A stretch of 64,000 nucleotides of DNA from Parahoeflea alexandrii (GCF_024105735.1 NZ_JAAAML010000001.1:1745809-1809808), one strand, 5' to 3'; shown: positions 26,191-35,680, numbered from the stretch's first letter. Numbers and translations: made by a program. Notes: generated by a model from the letters alone, not told the origin.

Positions 26191-26640
26191 ATGATTGACG
26201 ATGTCTACAATGCCCGGATCCTGGATTTTGCCGGTAACATCCCGCGTATCGGCATGCTTGAGGATGCGGATGCCGAAGCCTCGGCCCATTCGAAGCTCTG
26301 CGGCTCGAAGGTCAAGGTCTGGCTGAAGATGGATGGCGATCAGGTCGCCGATTTCGCCCAGGACGTAAAGGCCTGTGCGCTTGGTCAGGCTTCGTCCTCG
26401 ATCATGGCGCGCAACATTGTCGGGGCAAGTGCTGCAGAACTGCGCGAGGTACGCGAAACCATGCGTCGGATGCTGAAGGAAAACGGCCCGGCACCGGAAG
26501 GGCGGTTTGCCGATCTCAAGTTCCTCGAACCTGTTCGCGACTACAAGGCACGGCATGCCTCGACGCTGTTGACATTCGACGCGGTGGTCGACTGCCTCGA
26601 CCAGATCGAGGCACGCAAGGACAAGGAAGACGCAGCCTGA
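26191..26640 (+). CDS. IscU/NifU_N-like iron-sulfur scaffold family protein
   Basis: A 149-residue protein aligning with the IscU/NifU N-terminal fold: MIDDVYNARILDFAGNIPRI, SKLCGSKVKVWLK, VKACALGQASSSIMA. The first two scaffold cysteines are present, but at the third conserved position (IscU Cys106, HCSILAEDA) the sequence reads RHASTLLTFDAV, with Ala for Cys. Cys is found only later in VVDCLDQ. The Asp after the first Cys is also missing (CGS, not CGD). It may be a divergent scaffold or a regulator. The start at 26191 (GTG at 26188 possible) follows an AGGAAAGG site. Its stop overlaps yidD by one base. Confidence 0.82.
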   Translation: MIDDVYNARILDFAGNIPRIGMLEDADAEASAHSKLCGSKVKVWLKMDGDQVADFAQDVKACALGQASSSIMARNIVGASAAELREVRETMRRMLKENGPAPEGRFADLKFLEPVRDYKARHASTLLTFDAVVDCLDQIEARKDKEDAA

Positions 26641-26978
26641 TGCGTGCCACATCCGCCGGCCGCAATTGGGCCGGCCCCTGGCCGAAAACGCCGGGACGGC
26701 TGCTTGGCACCGGGCTGGTGCGGTTCTATCAACTCACGCTCTCCGGGTTCATTGGCAACTCGTGCCGCCATCTGCCGACCTGTTCCGAGTATGCCTACGA
26801 GGCCATCGCCCGGCACGGGCTGTGGAACGGTGGATGGATGGCGCTGTTCAGGGTCGGTCGCTGCGGCCCAGGAGGCACCCACGGCATCGACAATGTGCCT
26901 GAAACTCTCGGTCCCCGGTTCGTGTGGTGGGCGCCGTGGAGGTTTGCCGCATTTGGTCGCCGGTGTGCCCACGAATAA
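26640..26978 (+). CDS. yidD: Membrane protein insertion efficiency factor YidD
   Basis: A 112-residue protein with the YidD core: VRFYQLTLSGFIGNSCRHLP, PTCSEYAYEAIARHG, GRCGPGGTHGIDNVP, including the three cysteines typical of the family. It is a peripheral inner-membrane protein assisting YidC-dependent insertion. The ATG shares its A with the TGA of the upstream scaffold-like gene, so translation is coupled. Confidence 0.93.
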   Translation: MRATSAGRNWAGPWPKTPGRLLGTGLVRFYQLTLSGFIGNSCRHLPTCSEYAYEAIARHGLWNGGWMALFRVGRCGPGGTHGIDNVPETLGPRFVWWAPWRFAAFGRRCAHE

Positions 26979-27142
26979 TGGACTTGTGCGAGTGCCGCGC
27001 AGAAGCTTCGTCCACGCATGCCCGGCCAAGCAGGTTGCCGATACTTGATGCCCCCCGTCAAATCGCGTAAACGCCGCCCTGCACACACACCATACTCAAC
27101 CACCCGCGTTCGTTGGCGGGACTGGATCAAGGAGAGACTGCC

Positions 27143-29149
27143 ATGGCATCCGCCGTATCCCTCACATTTCCCGATGGCTCCAAGCGTGAATACCCTGCCG
27201 GCACGACCGGCCGCGAGGTGGCCGAGTCGATATCCAAGTCGCTGGCCAAAAAGGCGGTTGCGATCGCGCTCGACGGTGAACTCACCGATCTGAGCGACCC
27301 GGTGCGCGACGGCGCACTGGAAATCGTCACCCGCACCGATCCCCGGGCGCTGGAACTGATCCGCCATGATACCGCGCATGTGATGGCAGAGGCCGTGCAG
27401 GAGCTGTTTCCGGGCACCCAGGTGACCATCGGTCCGGTGATCGAGAACGGCTTCTATTACGATTTTGCCAGGAACCAGCCGTTCACGCCGGAAGACCTGC
27501 CGGTGATCGAAAAGAAGATGAAGGAGATCATCGCCCGCAACAAGCCTTTCACCAAGGAGGTCTGGTCGCGCGATGAGGCCAAGCGGGTGTTCGAGGACAA
27601 GGGCGAGGCCTACAAGGTCGAGCTGATCGAGGCTATACCTGCTGACCAGGATCTCAAGATCTACAAGCAGGGCGACTGGTTCGACCTCTGCCGCGGTCCG
27701 CACATGGCCTCGACCGGTCAGATCGGCACCGCCTTCAAGCTGATGAAGGTCGCGGGTGCCTACTGGCGCGGTGATTCCAACAACACAATGCTGACCCGCA
27801 TCTACGGCACGGCATGGGCCGAGCAGGCGGAACTCGATGCCTATCTGCACATGCTGGAAGAAGCCGAGAAGCGCGATCACCGCCGGCTTGGCCGGGAGAT
27901 GGATCTGTTTCATTTCCAGGAAGAGGGGCCGGGCGTCGTATTCTGGCACTCCAAGGGCTGGAAGATGTTCCAGAACCTCGTCGCCTACATGCGGCGGCGG
28001 CTCGAGAACGACTATGAAGAGGTCAATGCACCGCAAATCCTCGACAAGAGCCTGTGGGAAACCTCGGGCCACTGGGGCTGGTACCAGGAAAACATGTTCG
28101 CGGTGAAATCCGCCCATGCCTTCACCAATCCAGACGACGAGGAGGCCGACAACCGGATCTTCGCGCTCAAGCCGATGAATTGCCCCGGCCATGTGCAGAT
28201 CTTCAAGCACGGGCTGAAATCCTACCGCGATCTGCCGGTCAGGCTGGCCGAATTCGGCAATGTGCACCGCTACGAACCTTCGGGCGCGCTGCACGGGCTG
28301 ATGCGGGTCCGCGCCTTCACCCAGGATGATGCGCATGTGTTCTGCACCGAGGAGCAGCTCGAGGCGGAGTGCCTGAAGATCAATGACCTGATGATGTCGG
28401 TCTACCGTGATTTCGGCTTCGAGGAAGTGGTCGTCAAGCTTGCGACACGGCCTGAGAAACGTGTTGGCACCGACGCGATGTGGGACCACGCGGAGGATAT
28501 CCTCAGGAAGGTGCTCGACAAGATGGCAGCCGAATCCGGTGGACGCATCAAGGTCGGCATCAATGAGGGCGAGGGGACCTTCTATGGTCCGAAGTTCGAA
28601 TACACCCTGCGCGATGCGATCGGCCGTGACTGGCAGTGTGGCACGACCCAGGTCGACTTCAACCTCCCTGAACGCTTCGGCGCCTTCTACATTGGCGCGG
28701 ATTCGGAAAAGAAGCAGCCGGTCATGGTGCACCGCGCGATCTGCGGATCGCTCGAGCGCTTCCTCGGTATCCTGATCGAAAGCCATGCCGGCCACATGCC
28801 GCTGTGGTTTGCGCCTCTGCAGGTCGTGGTGGCGACGATTACGTCAGAGGCTGACGAGTATGGCGCAACCGTGGCTCAGAAGCTGCGGGATGCGGGGCTT
28901 CAGGTCGATACCGACTTCCGCAATGAGAAGATCAATTACAAGGTCCGTGAGCATTCGCTGGCCAAGGTGCCGGTGATCCTGGTTTGCGGCATGCGCGAGG
29001 CGGAAGAGCAGACTGTCAATATCCGCCGGCTTGGCAGCCGTGACCAGGCGTCGATGACGCTTGCCGACGCGATTGCGAAGCTGGCCGAGGAAGCCACGCC
29101 ACCCGACGTTCTGCGCAAGAACGCAGAGAAGGCGTCGCGAGCGGCCTGA
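27143..29149 (+). CDS. thrS: Threonyl-tRNA synthetase
   Basis: A 668-residue class II synthetase with the full domain order: TGS (1-62), editing SAD domain ([11 protein letters not shown] and the [11 protein letters not shown]is/Cys site), catalytic core with zinc ligands in MNCPGH, DDAHVF and MVHRAICGS, motif 2 [11 protein letters not shown], motif 3 [12 protein letters not shown], and the C-terminal anticodon domain. The ATG at 27143 has the ribosome site GGAGAG; the frame extends 30 nt further up without one. A strong hairpin follows the stop. Confidence 0.97.
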   Translation: MASAVSLTFPDGSKREYPAGTTGREVAESISKSLAKKAVAIALDGELTDLSDPVRDGALEIVTRTDPRALELIRHDTAHVMAEAVQELFPGTQVTIGPVIENGFYYDFARNQPFTPEDLPVIEKKMKEIIARNKPFTKEVWSRDEAKRVFEDKGEAYKVELIEAIPADQDLKIYKQGDWFDLCRGPHMASTGQIGTAFKLMKVAGAYWRGDSNNTMLTRIYGTAWAEQAELDAYLHMLEEAEKRDHRRLGREMDLFHFQEEGPGVVFWHSKGWKMFQNLVAYMRRRLENDYEEVNAPQILDKSLWETSGHWGWYQENMFAVKSAHAFTNPDDEEADNRIFALKPMNCPGHVQIFKHGLKSYRDLPVRLAEFGNVHRYEPSGALHGLMRVRAFTQDDAHVFCTEEQLEAECLKINDLMMSVYRDFGFEEVVVKLATRPEKRVGTDAMWDHAEDILRKVLDKMAAESGGRIKVGINEGEGTFYGPKFEYTLRDAIGRDWQCGTTQVDFNLPERFGAFYIGADSEKKQPVMVHRAICGSLERFLGILIESHAGHMPLWFAPLQVVVATITSEADEYGATVAQKLRDAGLQVDTDFRNEKINYKVREHSLAKVPVILVCGMREAEEQTVNIRRLGSRDQASMTLADAIAKLAEEATPPDVLRKNAEKASRAA

Positions 29150-29156
29150 CCCCTTT

Positions 29157-29188
29157 CCGGCGCGGCGGGAAAAACCATGCCGCGCCGG
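29157..29188 (+). terminator. Hairpin after thrS
   Basis: Perfect 10-bp GC-rich stem CCGGCGCGGC / GCCGCGCCGG with a 12-nt loop, 8 nt after the thrS stop. Only TTGT follows, so the T tract is weak, but position and stability support a terminator. Confidence 0.6.
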
Positions 29189-29252
29189 TTGTCACATGAC
29201 TTTCATGGAGACGTGGCATTCGGAGTGACCGTGTCATTCTTCGAGAGTCACC

Positions 29253-30098
29253 ATGCGCCTCGATCAGCTTAGCTACGCCAACCAGAACCAGCCGCGGTTC
29301 AAACGCTGGATCATCCGGTCGATCGAAGGCCTGTCAGGCCGCGACCGCTACTTTCGGCTCTACCAGATCTGGAGCCGGGAGATCGTTCCGCAGGGGCGGC
29401 ATGTCTTCTCGCGCATGCTCGAGCTGATCAACATACGGCTGGATATCAGGTCCGAGTGGCCGCCGCGCAATCTGCCCGATGGCCCTCTCGTGATCATTGC
29501 CAACCATCCCTACGGGATCGGTGACGGCATTGCGGTTCTGGCCATGGCTGAGGCACTCGGCAGGCCGTTCCGGGTGCTGATCAACAATGACCTGATGAAA
29601 ATCCCGGAAATCGCGCCCTTCGCCTTGCCGATTTCATTTGATGAGACGCGGGAGGCCATGGCCATCAACATGGCAACGCGGCAGCAGGCCGTGGAACTGC
29701 TCAAGGCAGGCGTGACCATCGTCGTGTTCCCCGCAGGTGGCGTTGCGACCGCGCCGAAAGGGTTCGGCCGTGCGGTGGACTTGCCTTGGAAGATGTTTCC
29801 CGCACGCCTGGTGCAGGCCGCCCGGGCATCGGTGATCCCGGTCTATTTCGAGGGTCAGTGCGGCGCCCTGTTCCATCTGGCAAGCCGGGTGTCGCTGACG
29901 TTGCGAACGTCGCTTCTGGTGCGTGAGTTCCGGAGGCTGTCCGGCTCGGCGATCGTCGCCTATCCGGGCCAAGTACTCGAAGCCGACGAGCTTGCGAAGA
30001 TCTCCGACCGGAAGCAGCTGCTCGGGAGGCTTTACGACGCTGTTTTCGAACTCGAAATGCCACAGCGCGCACCCGAAAAACGGCTCGAAATCGCCTAG
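29253..30098 (+). CDS. Lysophospholipid acyltransferase family protein (PlsC-like)
   Basis: A 281-residue acyltransferase-fold protein. The catalytic block is IIANHPYGIGDGIAVLAMA, in which NHPYGIGD stands for the classical NHxxxxD motif, and the glycerol-phosphate-site block is VVFPAGGVATAPKG. It probably transfers an acyl group to a lysolipid or amine at the inner membrane; substrate unknown. Its stop codon shares a CTAG palindrome with the stop of the opposite-strand gene. Confidence 0.82.
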   Translation: MRLDQLSYANQNQPRFKRWIIRSIEGLSGRDRYFRLYQIWSREIVPQGRHVFSRMLELINIRLDIRSEWPPRNLPDGPLVIIANHPYGIGDGIAVLAMAEALGRPFRVLINNDLMKIPEIAPFALPISFDETREAMAINMATRQQAVELLKAGVTIVVFPAGGVATAPKGFGRAVDLPWKMFPARLVQAARASVIPVYFEGQCGALFHLASRVSLTLRTSLLVREFRRLSGSAIVAYPGQVLEADELAKISDRKQLLGRLYDAVFELEMPQRAPEKRLEIA

Positions 30099-31024
30099 TT
30101 CAGCAAGACTTCCACGTCTGAATTCCGACCAGCGACCACCGTAAAGTCGCGCTGGTGCACCTTGGCCTTGTTGCGTGCGATGGCGGTGTATTCGCCTTCG
30201 GCCAGAACGATGGTGGGGAAGGCGCCGACGCTTTCTGAGACCACGTCACCGCCGGATGTGAGGATTGACCAAGCGGTGTCGGCGATCGCCTCTCCACCGG
30301 GTTCGGCCACCAGCTTGAGGGTCAGCTGGGCGGCGCGGTGCTGAATGACCGCCTCGGTCAGCTTTCCGGCCTCGACCCGGATGTCGGAGCGGATGACGGC
30401 ATTGACGGACCCATATTCGGAGACGATGTGATAGGTGCCGGCATTGAGCCTGACGATCGTGTTCGGCTTGACGTCCTCGACCACAAGCTGCTGCTCGCCA
30501 TCGATGCCTTCTTCGGCCTTGTAGATGTTGAAGCGAAGCTGGGTTGAAGGGATGCGGGCATCGATCCCGGAGACGGCGTTGAGGATCAATCCGCCGGCTT
30601 CCATGACAATGTGCTGCTTCTCGATCGGGCCGTCCCTTGGCACTGTCAGCTTCTTGGTGACACCTGCGCGTCCGAAGGCCACGTGCAGGAAATAATCGCC
30701 GGGCTCGAATTCGAACTCGGCCGAACCGCCTTCCGAACTGGCAAGCAGCGGCAGCTTGCCGTCGGTGCCGGGCGTCGGATGGAAGATCCGCCAGGTCAGG
30801 CCATGCCTGAGCGGTTCGCCGTTCTCTGTCAGTGCCGCTTCCATCCTGACGGTCCTGCGGACCGCCGCGGCCGCGCCATCGGAATCTGCCGGTGCGTATT
30901 CTGTCAGTCCCGGCAACGCGATTTTCGGATCGCCGCTGTTGCCGAAGGCATCCTGAGCATTGGCAGCGGACGGTGGCGTCAGCAATGACAGGGCAGAGAG
31001 TAGAACAATCGACAGTCTGTTCAT
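30095..31024 (-). CDS. Secreted protein of unknown function with repeated beta-sandwich-like blocks
   Basis: A 309-residue protein with a clear signal peptide (MNRLSIVLLSALSLLTPPSA). The mature part consists of about three similar blocks of roughly 85 residues, each with a charged strand and a GEYTAIARNK- or GDYFLHVAFG-like end (GDYFLHVAFGRAGVTKKLTV, GTYHIVSEYGSVNAVIRSDI, GEYTAIARNKAKVHQRDFTV), which suggests carboxypeptidase-regulatory-like or Ig-like repeats. I do not recognise the family. The start at 31024 sits at the signal peptide; the frame continues upstream without a better start. Confidence 0.75.
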   Translation of the reverse strand: MNRLSIVLLSALSLLTPPSAANAQDAFGNSGDPKIALPGLTEYAPADSDGAAAAVRRTVRMEAALTENGEPLRHGLTWRIFHPTPGTDGKLPLLASSEGGSAEFEFEPGDYFLHVAFGRAGVTKKLTVPRDGPIEKQHIVMEAGGLILNAVSGIDARIPSTQLRFNIYKAEEGIDGEQQLVVEDVKPNTIVRLNAGTYHIVSEYGSVNAVIRSDIRVEAGKLTEAVIQHRAAQLTLKLVAEPGGEAIADTAWSILTSGGDVVSESVGAFPTIVLAEGEYTAIARNKAKVHQRDFTVVAGRNSDVEVLLN

Positions 31025-31130
31025 GCGGGCGCGGTCCGGTTGACTTCTTGAATGCGAGAGGTCACTTGGACCCCAAAGCCATGGCAAATTCATGGCCGTT
31101 TTCGGTCGAACCTGAATGCACGAGGAAGAC

Positions 31131-31709
31131 ATGCCGGTCAATGCTGCCCTGAAATCCTATCTTGAAACCCGCCGCTCAATTCCCGCCTTCCAGATGAGCG
31201 AGCCGGGTCCGTCGCGGGGCGAGATCGAGGAAATGCTCACGCTTGCCAGCCGGGTTCCCGATCACGGCAAGCTCGCACCGTGGCGGTTCATCGTCTATGC
31301 GGGTGACGTTCGCGAACGGATGTCGCTGGAACTCGCGGGTATGGCCATGGCGCGGAAGCCGGACATGGCAGACGACATGATCGCGGTCGAGAAGAGCCGG
31401 CTGACGCGTGCACCGGTGGTGATCGCGGTGGTTTCGCGCGCTGCTCCCCACGTCAAGATACCTGAATGGGAACAGGTGATGAGTGCTGGTGCCGTGTGCC
31501 TCAACCTGGTGATGGCGGCCAATGCACTTGGCTATGCTTCCAACTGGCTGACAGAATGGTTTGCCTTTGACGAAGACGCGTACGGCGTGCTCGGAATTGC
31601 CGATGGTGAAAAGGTCGCGGGCTTCATGCATATCGGCACGCCGAAAATGCATCCGGGAGAACGGCCACGGCCGGCGCTTGCCGACATTGTTACGTTCGCA
31701 GGTGAGTGA
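31131..31709 (+). CDS. Nitroreductase family protein
   Basis: A 192-residue FMN-dependent nitroreductase-fold protein: FMN-binding [27 protein letters not shown], and [20 protein letters not shown]. Members reduce nitro groups or quinones with NAD(P)H. The ATG at 31131 follows GAGGAAG; an ATG at 31116 has no ribosome site. The flavin reductase-like gene starts 5 nt after the stop, so the pair is likely an operon. Confidence 0.88.
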   Translation: MPVNAALKSYLETRRSIPAFQMSEPGPSRGEIEEMLTLASRVPDHGKLAPWRFIVYAGDVRERMSLELAGMAMARKPDMADDMIAVEKSRLTRAPVVIAVVSRAAPHVKIPEWEQVMSAGAVCLNLVMAANALGYASNWLTEWFAFDEDAYGVLGIADGEKVAGFMHIGTPKMHPGERPRPALADIVTFAGE

Positions 31710-31714
31710 GAGCC

Positions 31715-32329
31715 ATGTTTTACGAAACCAAGGACAATGCTCACGGCCTGCCGCATGATCCGTTCAAGGCAATCGTTTCGCCGCGACCGATCGGCTGGAT
31801 CGGCTCTAGGGGCGCAGACGGGTCGGTCAATCTGGCACCCTATTCGTTCTTCAACGCGATTTCCGACAACCCCAAGATGGTCATGTTTTCCTCAGTCGGG
31901 CGCAAGGATACCCTGCGCAATGTCGAGGAGACCGGCGTTTTCACCACCAGCATGGTCGGCCGCGCCTTGACCGAGAAGATGAACTTGTCCTCGGCCAATG
32001 CTCCCTATGGCGAGAACGAGTTCGGCTTTTCCGGACTGGAAATGGCCGAAGCGCGGCTGATCAATGCGCCCTTCGTGGCCGAGGCTCATGCCGCGCTCGA
32101 GTGCAAGGTGACTGAAATGTTCCAGCCGAAAGCGCTCGATGGTCAATACAGCGATGCCTTCGTCGTTATCGGTCAGGTGGTTGGCATTCACATCGACGAG
32201 GCTGCACTGGTCAACGGCAGGCTCGACATGGCTGCGGTGGCACCTTTGGCGAGGCTCGGCTACATGGACTACGCCGATGGCTCCCAGACTTTTGAACTTC
32301 GGCGCCCGCCCTGGCCTTTGAAAAAGTGA
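31715..32329 (+). CDS. Flavin reductase-like (FMN-binding split barrel) protein
   Basis: A 204-residue flavoprotein of the DIM6/NTAB family: PHDPFKAIVSPRPIGWIGSR, NLAPYSFFNAISDNPKMVMF and TGVFTTSMVGRALTEKMN are family blocks for FMN binding. Such proteins act as flavin reductases or oxidoreductases on their own. It follows the nitroreductase gene by 5 nt. It converges with the CoA-lyase gene, 6 nt apart. Confidence 0.88.
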   Translation: MFYETKDNAHGLPHDPFKAIVSPRPIGWIGSRGADGSVNLAPYSFFNAISDNPKMVMFSSVGRKDTLRNVEETGVFTTSMVGRALTEKMNLSSANAPYGENEFGFSGLEMAEARLINAPFVAEAHAALECKVTEMFQPKALDGQYSDAFVVIGQVVGIHIDEAALVNGRLDMAAVAPLARLGYMDYADGSQTFELRRPPWPLKK

Positions 32330-32335
32330 CCCGGT

Positions 32336-33238
32336 CTAGCTGATCTCGGGCAAGGTATGCGGCTCAAGTCCCGCCCGGCGCGCAATCCGTTCGGCCTGGC
32401 GCAGATGCGGCCTGTCGATCATCTTTCCGTCAAGTGACAGGACCCCCGCTTCGGGGCCTGCCGCCGCAAACAGCGCCAGGATCCGGACCGCACGCTCAAC
32501 ATCTTCCGGCGGCGGCGTGAAAGCCCTGTTGATCACCGCCACCTGATCGGGATGGATCGCCATCTTTCCGGTAAAGCCGTCGCGGACTGCCGCGCGGCAT
32601 TCGGCATCCAGGCCTTCCATGTCGCGGAAATCCGTAAACACGGTATCGATGGCATCGACGCGGGCATTGGCGGCTGCCAATATCGTCAGGGTTCGGGCCA
32701 TGCGGAACACATCGGTGTAGGCACCGTTTTCATTCTTGTTGGACGATGCACCGATGTCCGCGGCCAGATCCTCCGCGCCCCAGGCCAGCGCCGAAAGCCG
32801 CTCTGACTTGGCGGCGAAGGAGCCTGCGGACAGCATGCCGCCGGCCGTTTCGGTCATCAGGGCGTGTATCTTGATCTTGCCGTCTTCCAAGCCGGCTTCG
32901 GCTTCATGGACAGCAATCCGGGCACTGAGGTGCTGGATGTCGGCGCCCGAGCCTGCTTTCGGGAGAAGGATCGCATCGGGGGAAGCGGAGATGACGGCAG
33001 CGAGATCTTCATCGCTCATGCCGGTATCGAGTGCATTGACGCGCACGATCAGCCAAGGGGTTCCGGCGCTCCGGTCGGCGGCGTTGAGAAAGGATGTCAC
33101 GATCTGTCGGGCATCGGCCTTGCGCGATTGTGACACGGAGTCCTCAAGATCGAGGATCAGCGCGTCGGCACCTGTGTCCGCCGCCTTTGCCATCTTCCGT
33201 TCCGAATCCCCGGGTACGAACAGCAGAGACCGCATCAT
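32336..33238 (-). CDS. HpcH/HpaI aldolase family CoA-ester lyase
   Basis: A 300-residue TIM-barrel lyase of the citrate-lyase beta/malyl-CoA lyase type. Conserved elements are RSLLFVPGDSERKMAKA, LILDLEDSV, the catalytic Arg-x-Asn strand IVRVNALDTG, the metal-binding acidic pair in LAWGAEDLAADIGA, and AIHPDQVAVINRAF. It splits or joins a hydroxyacyl-CoA such as malyl- or citramalyl-CoA. The MaoC gene overlaps it by 4 nt upstream (ATGA), pointing to consecutive reactions. Confidence 0.88.
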   Translation of the reverse strand: MMRSLLFVPGDSERKMAKAADTGADALILDLEDSVSQSRKADARQIVTSFLNAADRSAGTPWLIVRVNALDTGMSDEDLAAVISASPDAILLPKAGSGADIQHLSARIAVHEAEAGLEDGKIKIHALMTETAGGMLSAGSFAAKSERLSALAWGAEDLAADIGASSNKNENGAYTDVFRMARTLTILAAANARVDAIDTVFTDFRDMEGLDAECRAAVRDGFTGKMAIHPDQVAVINRAFTPPPEDVERAVRILALFAAAGPEAGVLSLDGKMIDRPHLRQAERIARRAGLEPHTLPEIS

Positions 33239-33690
33239 GACTGAGGCCTCTTGCGCATCATCGCCTGGCGAACACAGCGAGCGACGAGTTTGTCGTGCTG
33301 ATTGAAGGCCTGATGCTCCATCTCGACAATGCCGCGATCGGGCTTTGATTTCGATTCGCGCACCGAGAGAACCTTTGTCTCCACGCGCACGGTATCGCCA
33401 TGAAACAGCGGATGCGGGAAAGTGACTTCGCTCATGCCGAGATTGGCGATTGTGGTGCCGACAGTCGTGTCGTTGACGGAAATGCCGATCATCAATCCCA
33501 GAGTGAAGAGGGAGTTGACCAGCGGCTGGCCAAACTCGGTGGTCTTGCAGAATTCAAAATCGATATGCAGCGGCTGCGGATTGAGCGTCATGTTGGAAAA
33601 CAGCATGTTGTCCATTTCGGTGACGGTCCGCCGCAAGGTGTGGGAAATCACCGCGCCCGGTTCGAATTCCTCAAGATACATGCCGCGCAT
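33235..33690 (-). CDS. MaoC-family (R)-hydratase
   Basis: A 151-residue hot-dog-fold dehydratase. The hydratase-like motif block is NMTLNPQPLHIDFEFCKTTE with downstream FGQPLVNSLFTLGLMIGISV, and TFPHPLFHGDTVRVET. Members hydrate enoyl-CoA thioesters such as mesaconyl- or itaconyl-CoA. Coupling to the CoA-ester lyase downstream (ATGA overlap) suggests hydration followed by C-C cleavage, as in itaconyl-CoA to citramalyl-CoA to acetyl-CoA and pyruvate, but no CoA-transferase is present here. Confidence 0.85.
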   Translation of the reverse strand: MRGMYLEEFEPGAVISHTLRRTVTEMDNMLFSNMTLNPQPLHIDFEFCKTTEFGQPLVNSLFTLGLMIGISVNDTTVGTTIANLGMSEVTFPHPLFHGDTVRVETKVLSVRESKSKPDRGIVEMEHQAFNQHDKLVARCVRQAMMRKRPQS

Positions 33691-33996
33691 GGCTTACTCC
33701 TCACACAATCTGAGCTTTATTGATGCCGCGTTCGAAACCGATGCGCAAGTTCCAGTTGCTTAAGAATCCCGAAGCTCCACAGCGGGAGGGGGCATCAGGG
33801 TCACATAACGCGATGATGTTGAATAGATTCGCAAATCCCGGGCCGTTGTCGCGGCTTCATGGCCTTTTGGTATCAGGGCCGGTCAGGCTCGCTCATGCAA
33901 CCGCGCACTGCCGGGGCCTTAACAATCATGGTGAACCGATCGTAAACCATTTCACTCTAGTGTCGAGCAACTGGTACCGAGTGGGGTCGCAAATTC
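33691..33996. other. Divergent intergenic region MaoC / DUF2336
   Basis: A 306-nt region with no credible gene. It holds the divergent promoters. Near the DUF2336 start the sequence CCTTAACAATCATGGTGAACC at 33916 onward contains single CtrA-like half-sites (TTAAC), but no full TTAA-N7-TTAA site. Confidence 0.5.
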
Positions 33997-35136
33997 ATGA
34001 TCGTAAGTTCGTTTTTGAAGTGGTCGGAAACCGCCAAGGTCGGTGATCGCTGCCTTGCCACCAAGGCTCTGACTAGGGCCTACGCGCAGGGACAGATGAA
34101 CCAGGCGGAACGCCGCGAGGCGGAGGCCGCCCTGGCGCTGCTGATGGAAGACCCTTCTCCAAAGGTCCGCCTCTCGCTTGCCGAGGGGCTGGCGATGGTC
34201 GAACACGCGCCGCGCAGCGTGGTGCTTGGGCTTGCCAGCGACCAGATCGAGGTTGCGGGGCGGATCATCGCGCTTTCGCCGGTGCTGGGCGACAATGACC
34301 TGATTGAGATCGTTGCAAGTGGACGGTCTTCGCTGCAAAGGTTCGTGGCGTTCCGCTGCCCGGTTTCCATATCGGTTGCGGCCGCAATGGCCGAGGTCGG
34401 AGAGGTCGCGGCCGTGGGCGACCTGCTTGACAATCCGCACGTGTCGCTGGCACGGATTTCGCTGCGGCGGATCGCCGAGCGGTTCGGCGATGACCCGGAG
34501 ATCCGGGCGCGTCTGTTTGACCGTGCGGATCTGCCCTGCGACGTGCGTCAGTCGCTGGTTGAGCGTCTGGGTGCGGCGCTGGCCGGATCGGATCTTGTCC
34601 GCGCGGCGATCGGCAGCGGCAGGGGGCGCAAGATCACCGAAGAGGCCTGCATGAACGCGACGCTCAGGCTTGCGGAAACGGTTGTCACGGCCGAGATCCC
34701 GGCGCTGGTGGAGCACCTTCGCATCTCCGGACGCCTGACCCCCGCCTTTCTCATCCATGCTCTTTGCACCGGGAATGTCGATTTCTTCGCGGGCGCGGTG
34801 GTATCCTTGTCAGGAATGAGCGAATCGCGGGTAAGAGGCATTCTCGTCGATGGACGTGAAACCGCGATGCGGGCGCTTTACAGGTCGATCGGGCTTGGCG
34901 GCGACCTTGCGCCGGTGTTTGTCACCGCGACCCAGATCTGGCGCGCGGCATCGCGCAACAACGCAAACGTGGACACCGGGCGTGTCACCACCGAATTGCT
35001 GCAACGTCATTGGCAGGACGCAGAACTGCAGCCGTCCGTGGCCGAGCTGTTGCGGCTTGTCGAGTCGATGCATCTGAGCTGGCAGCGCAGTCAGTCGCGC
35101 GACTATGCCCAGTCGCTGGTGGCCGAGGCCGCGTAG
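33997..35136 (+). CDS. DUF2336 family protein
   Basis: A 379-residue alpha-helical, HEAT-like protein of the alphaproteobacterial DUF2336 family. The N-terminal half has repeated helical hairpins with the family pattern EAALALLMEDPSPKVRLSLA, IIALSPVLGDNDLIEIVASG and VAAAMAEVGEVAAVGDLLDN. No catalytic motif and no membrane segment is visible; function unknown. It stands alone on this strand and converges with the DUF4189 gene. Confidence 0.85.
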   Translation: MIVSSFLKWSETAKVGDRCLATKALTRAYAQGQMNQAERREAEAALALLMEDPSPKVRLSLAEGLAMVEHAPRSVVLGLASDQIEVAGRIIALSPVLGDNDLIEIVASGRSSLQRFVAFRCPVSISVAAAMAEVGEVAAVGDLLDNPHVSLARISLRRIAERFGDDPEIRARLFDRADLPCDVRQSLVERLGAALAGSDLVRAAIGSGRGRKITEEACMNATLRLAETVVTAEIPALVEHLRISGRLTPAFLIHALCTGNVDFFAGAVVSLSGMSESRVRGILVDGRETAMRALYRSIGLGGDLAPVFVTATQIWRAASRNNANVDTGRVTTELLQRHWQDAELQPSVAELLRLVESMHLSWQRSQSRDYAQSLVAEAA

Positions 35137-35148
35137 GCGGCAATCAGG

Positions 35149-35532
35149 TTACCGCGCCGTGCAGGTCCAGGCCAGCACCCTGCAGTTGCCGGTGTGTTTC
35201 GAGCAGTTGGCGACAGCTGCGCGTTCTGCGTTGCCGCGTGAGCCTGCCCATGCGCTCCCCCAGCCATTGGTTCCAAGTGCGACGGAACCGCACGCATTCT
35301 TGAACCAGATGCCGATCATGCAGCCGCGGCTGCGTGACTTGCACTCGGACATGGCGCGGGCCTCGGCATCACGGCGCGATTGATGATCGTAGGAAAACCC
35401 GTAGGCTCCGGTCGACTTCGAAAACGCAATGGCCCCGAATTTGTCCGCCGCGACCGCTGCGCCAGCCGTCGATATGGCTATCGCGGCGGCCAGTATCGTG
35501 CGCTTAAGAAAGGATATCGCAAGATTGCTCAA
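35149..35532 (-). CDS. DUF4189 secreted protein
   Basis: A 127-residue protein with a signal peptide (ILAAAIAISTAGAAVAA, cleavage near residue 28) and a DUF4189 domain: FGAIAFSKSTGAYGFSYDHQ, SRRDAEARAMSECKSRSRGC, and a WAGSRGNAERAAVANC motif. Six cysteines suggest disulfides in the periplasm or outside the cell. Function unknown. It faces the DUF2336 gene with 12 nt between stops. Confidence 0.88.
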   Translation of the reverse strand: MSNLAISFLKRTILAAAIAISTAGAAVAADKFGAIAFSKSTGAYGFSYDHQSRRDAEARAMSECKSRSRGCMIGIWFKNACGSVALGTNGWGSAWAGSRGNAERAAVANCSKHTGNCRVLAWTCTAR

Positions 35533-35680
35533 ATCATTGTCCCCCCGAACATTGCATGATTGCTTGGCGATGTTACAGCAGGATTATCGTCTTTAAGCAA
35601 CTGCTTATGCTCGGTTCATCGCCGATGAAGAAGCAGGGTTCACCTTTCTCGACCAAGCCTCCAAAGCACTGGCGATCAGC

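Noticed and set aside
26795..28795. 666-codon open frame antisense to thrS
   Set aside because: It is a high-GC shadow of a full-length thrS; no recognisable family and no ribosome site.
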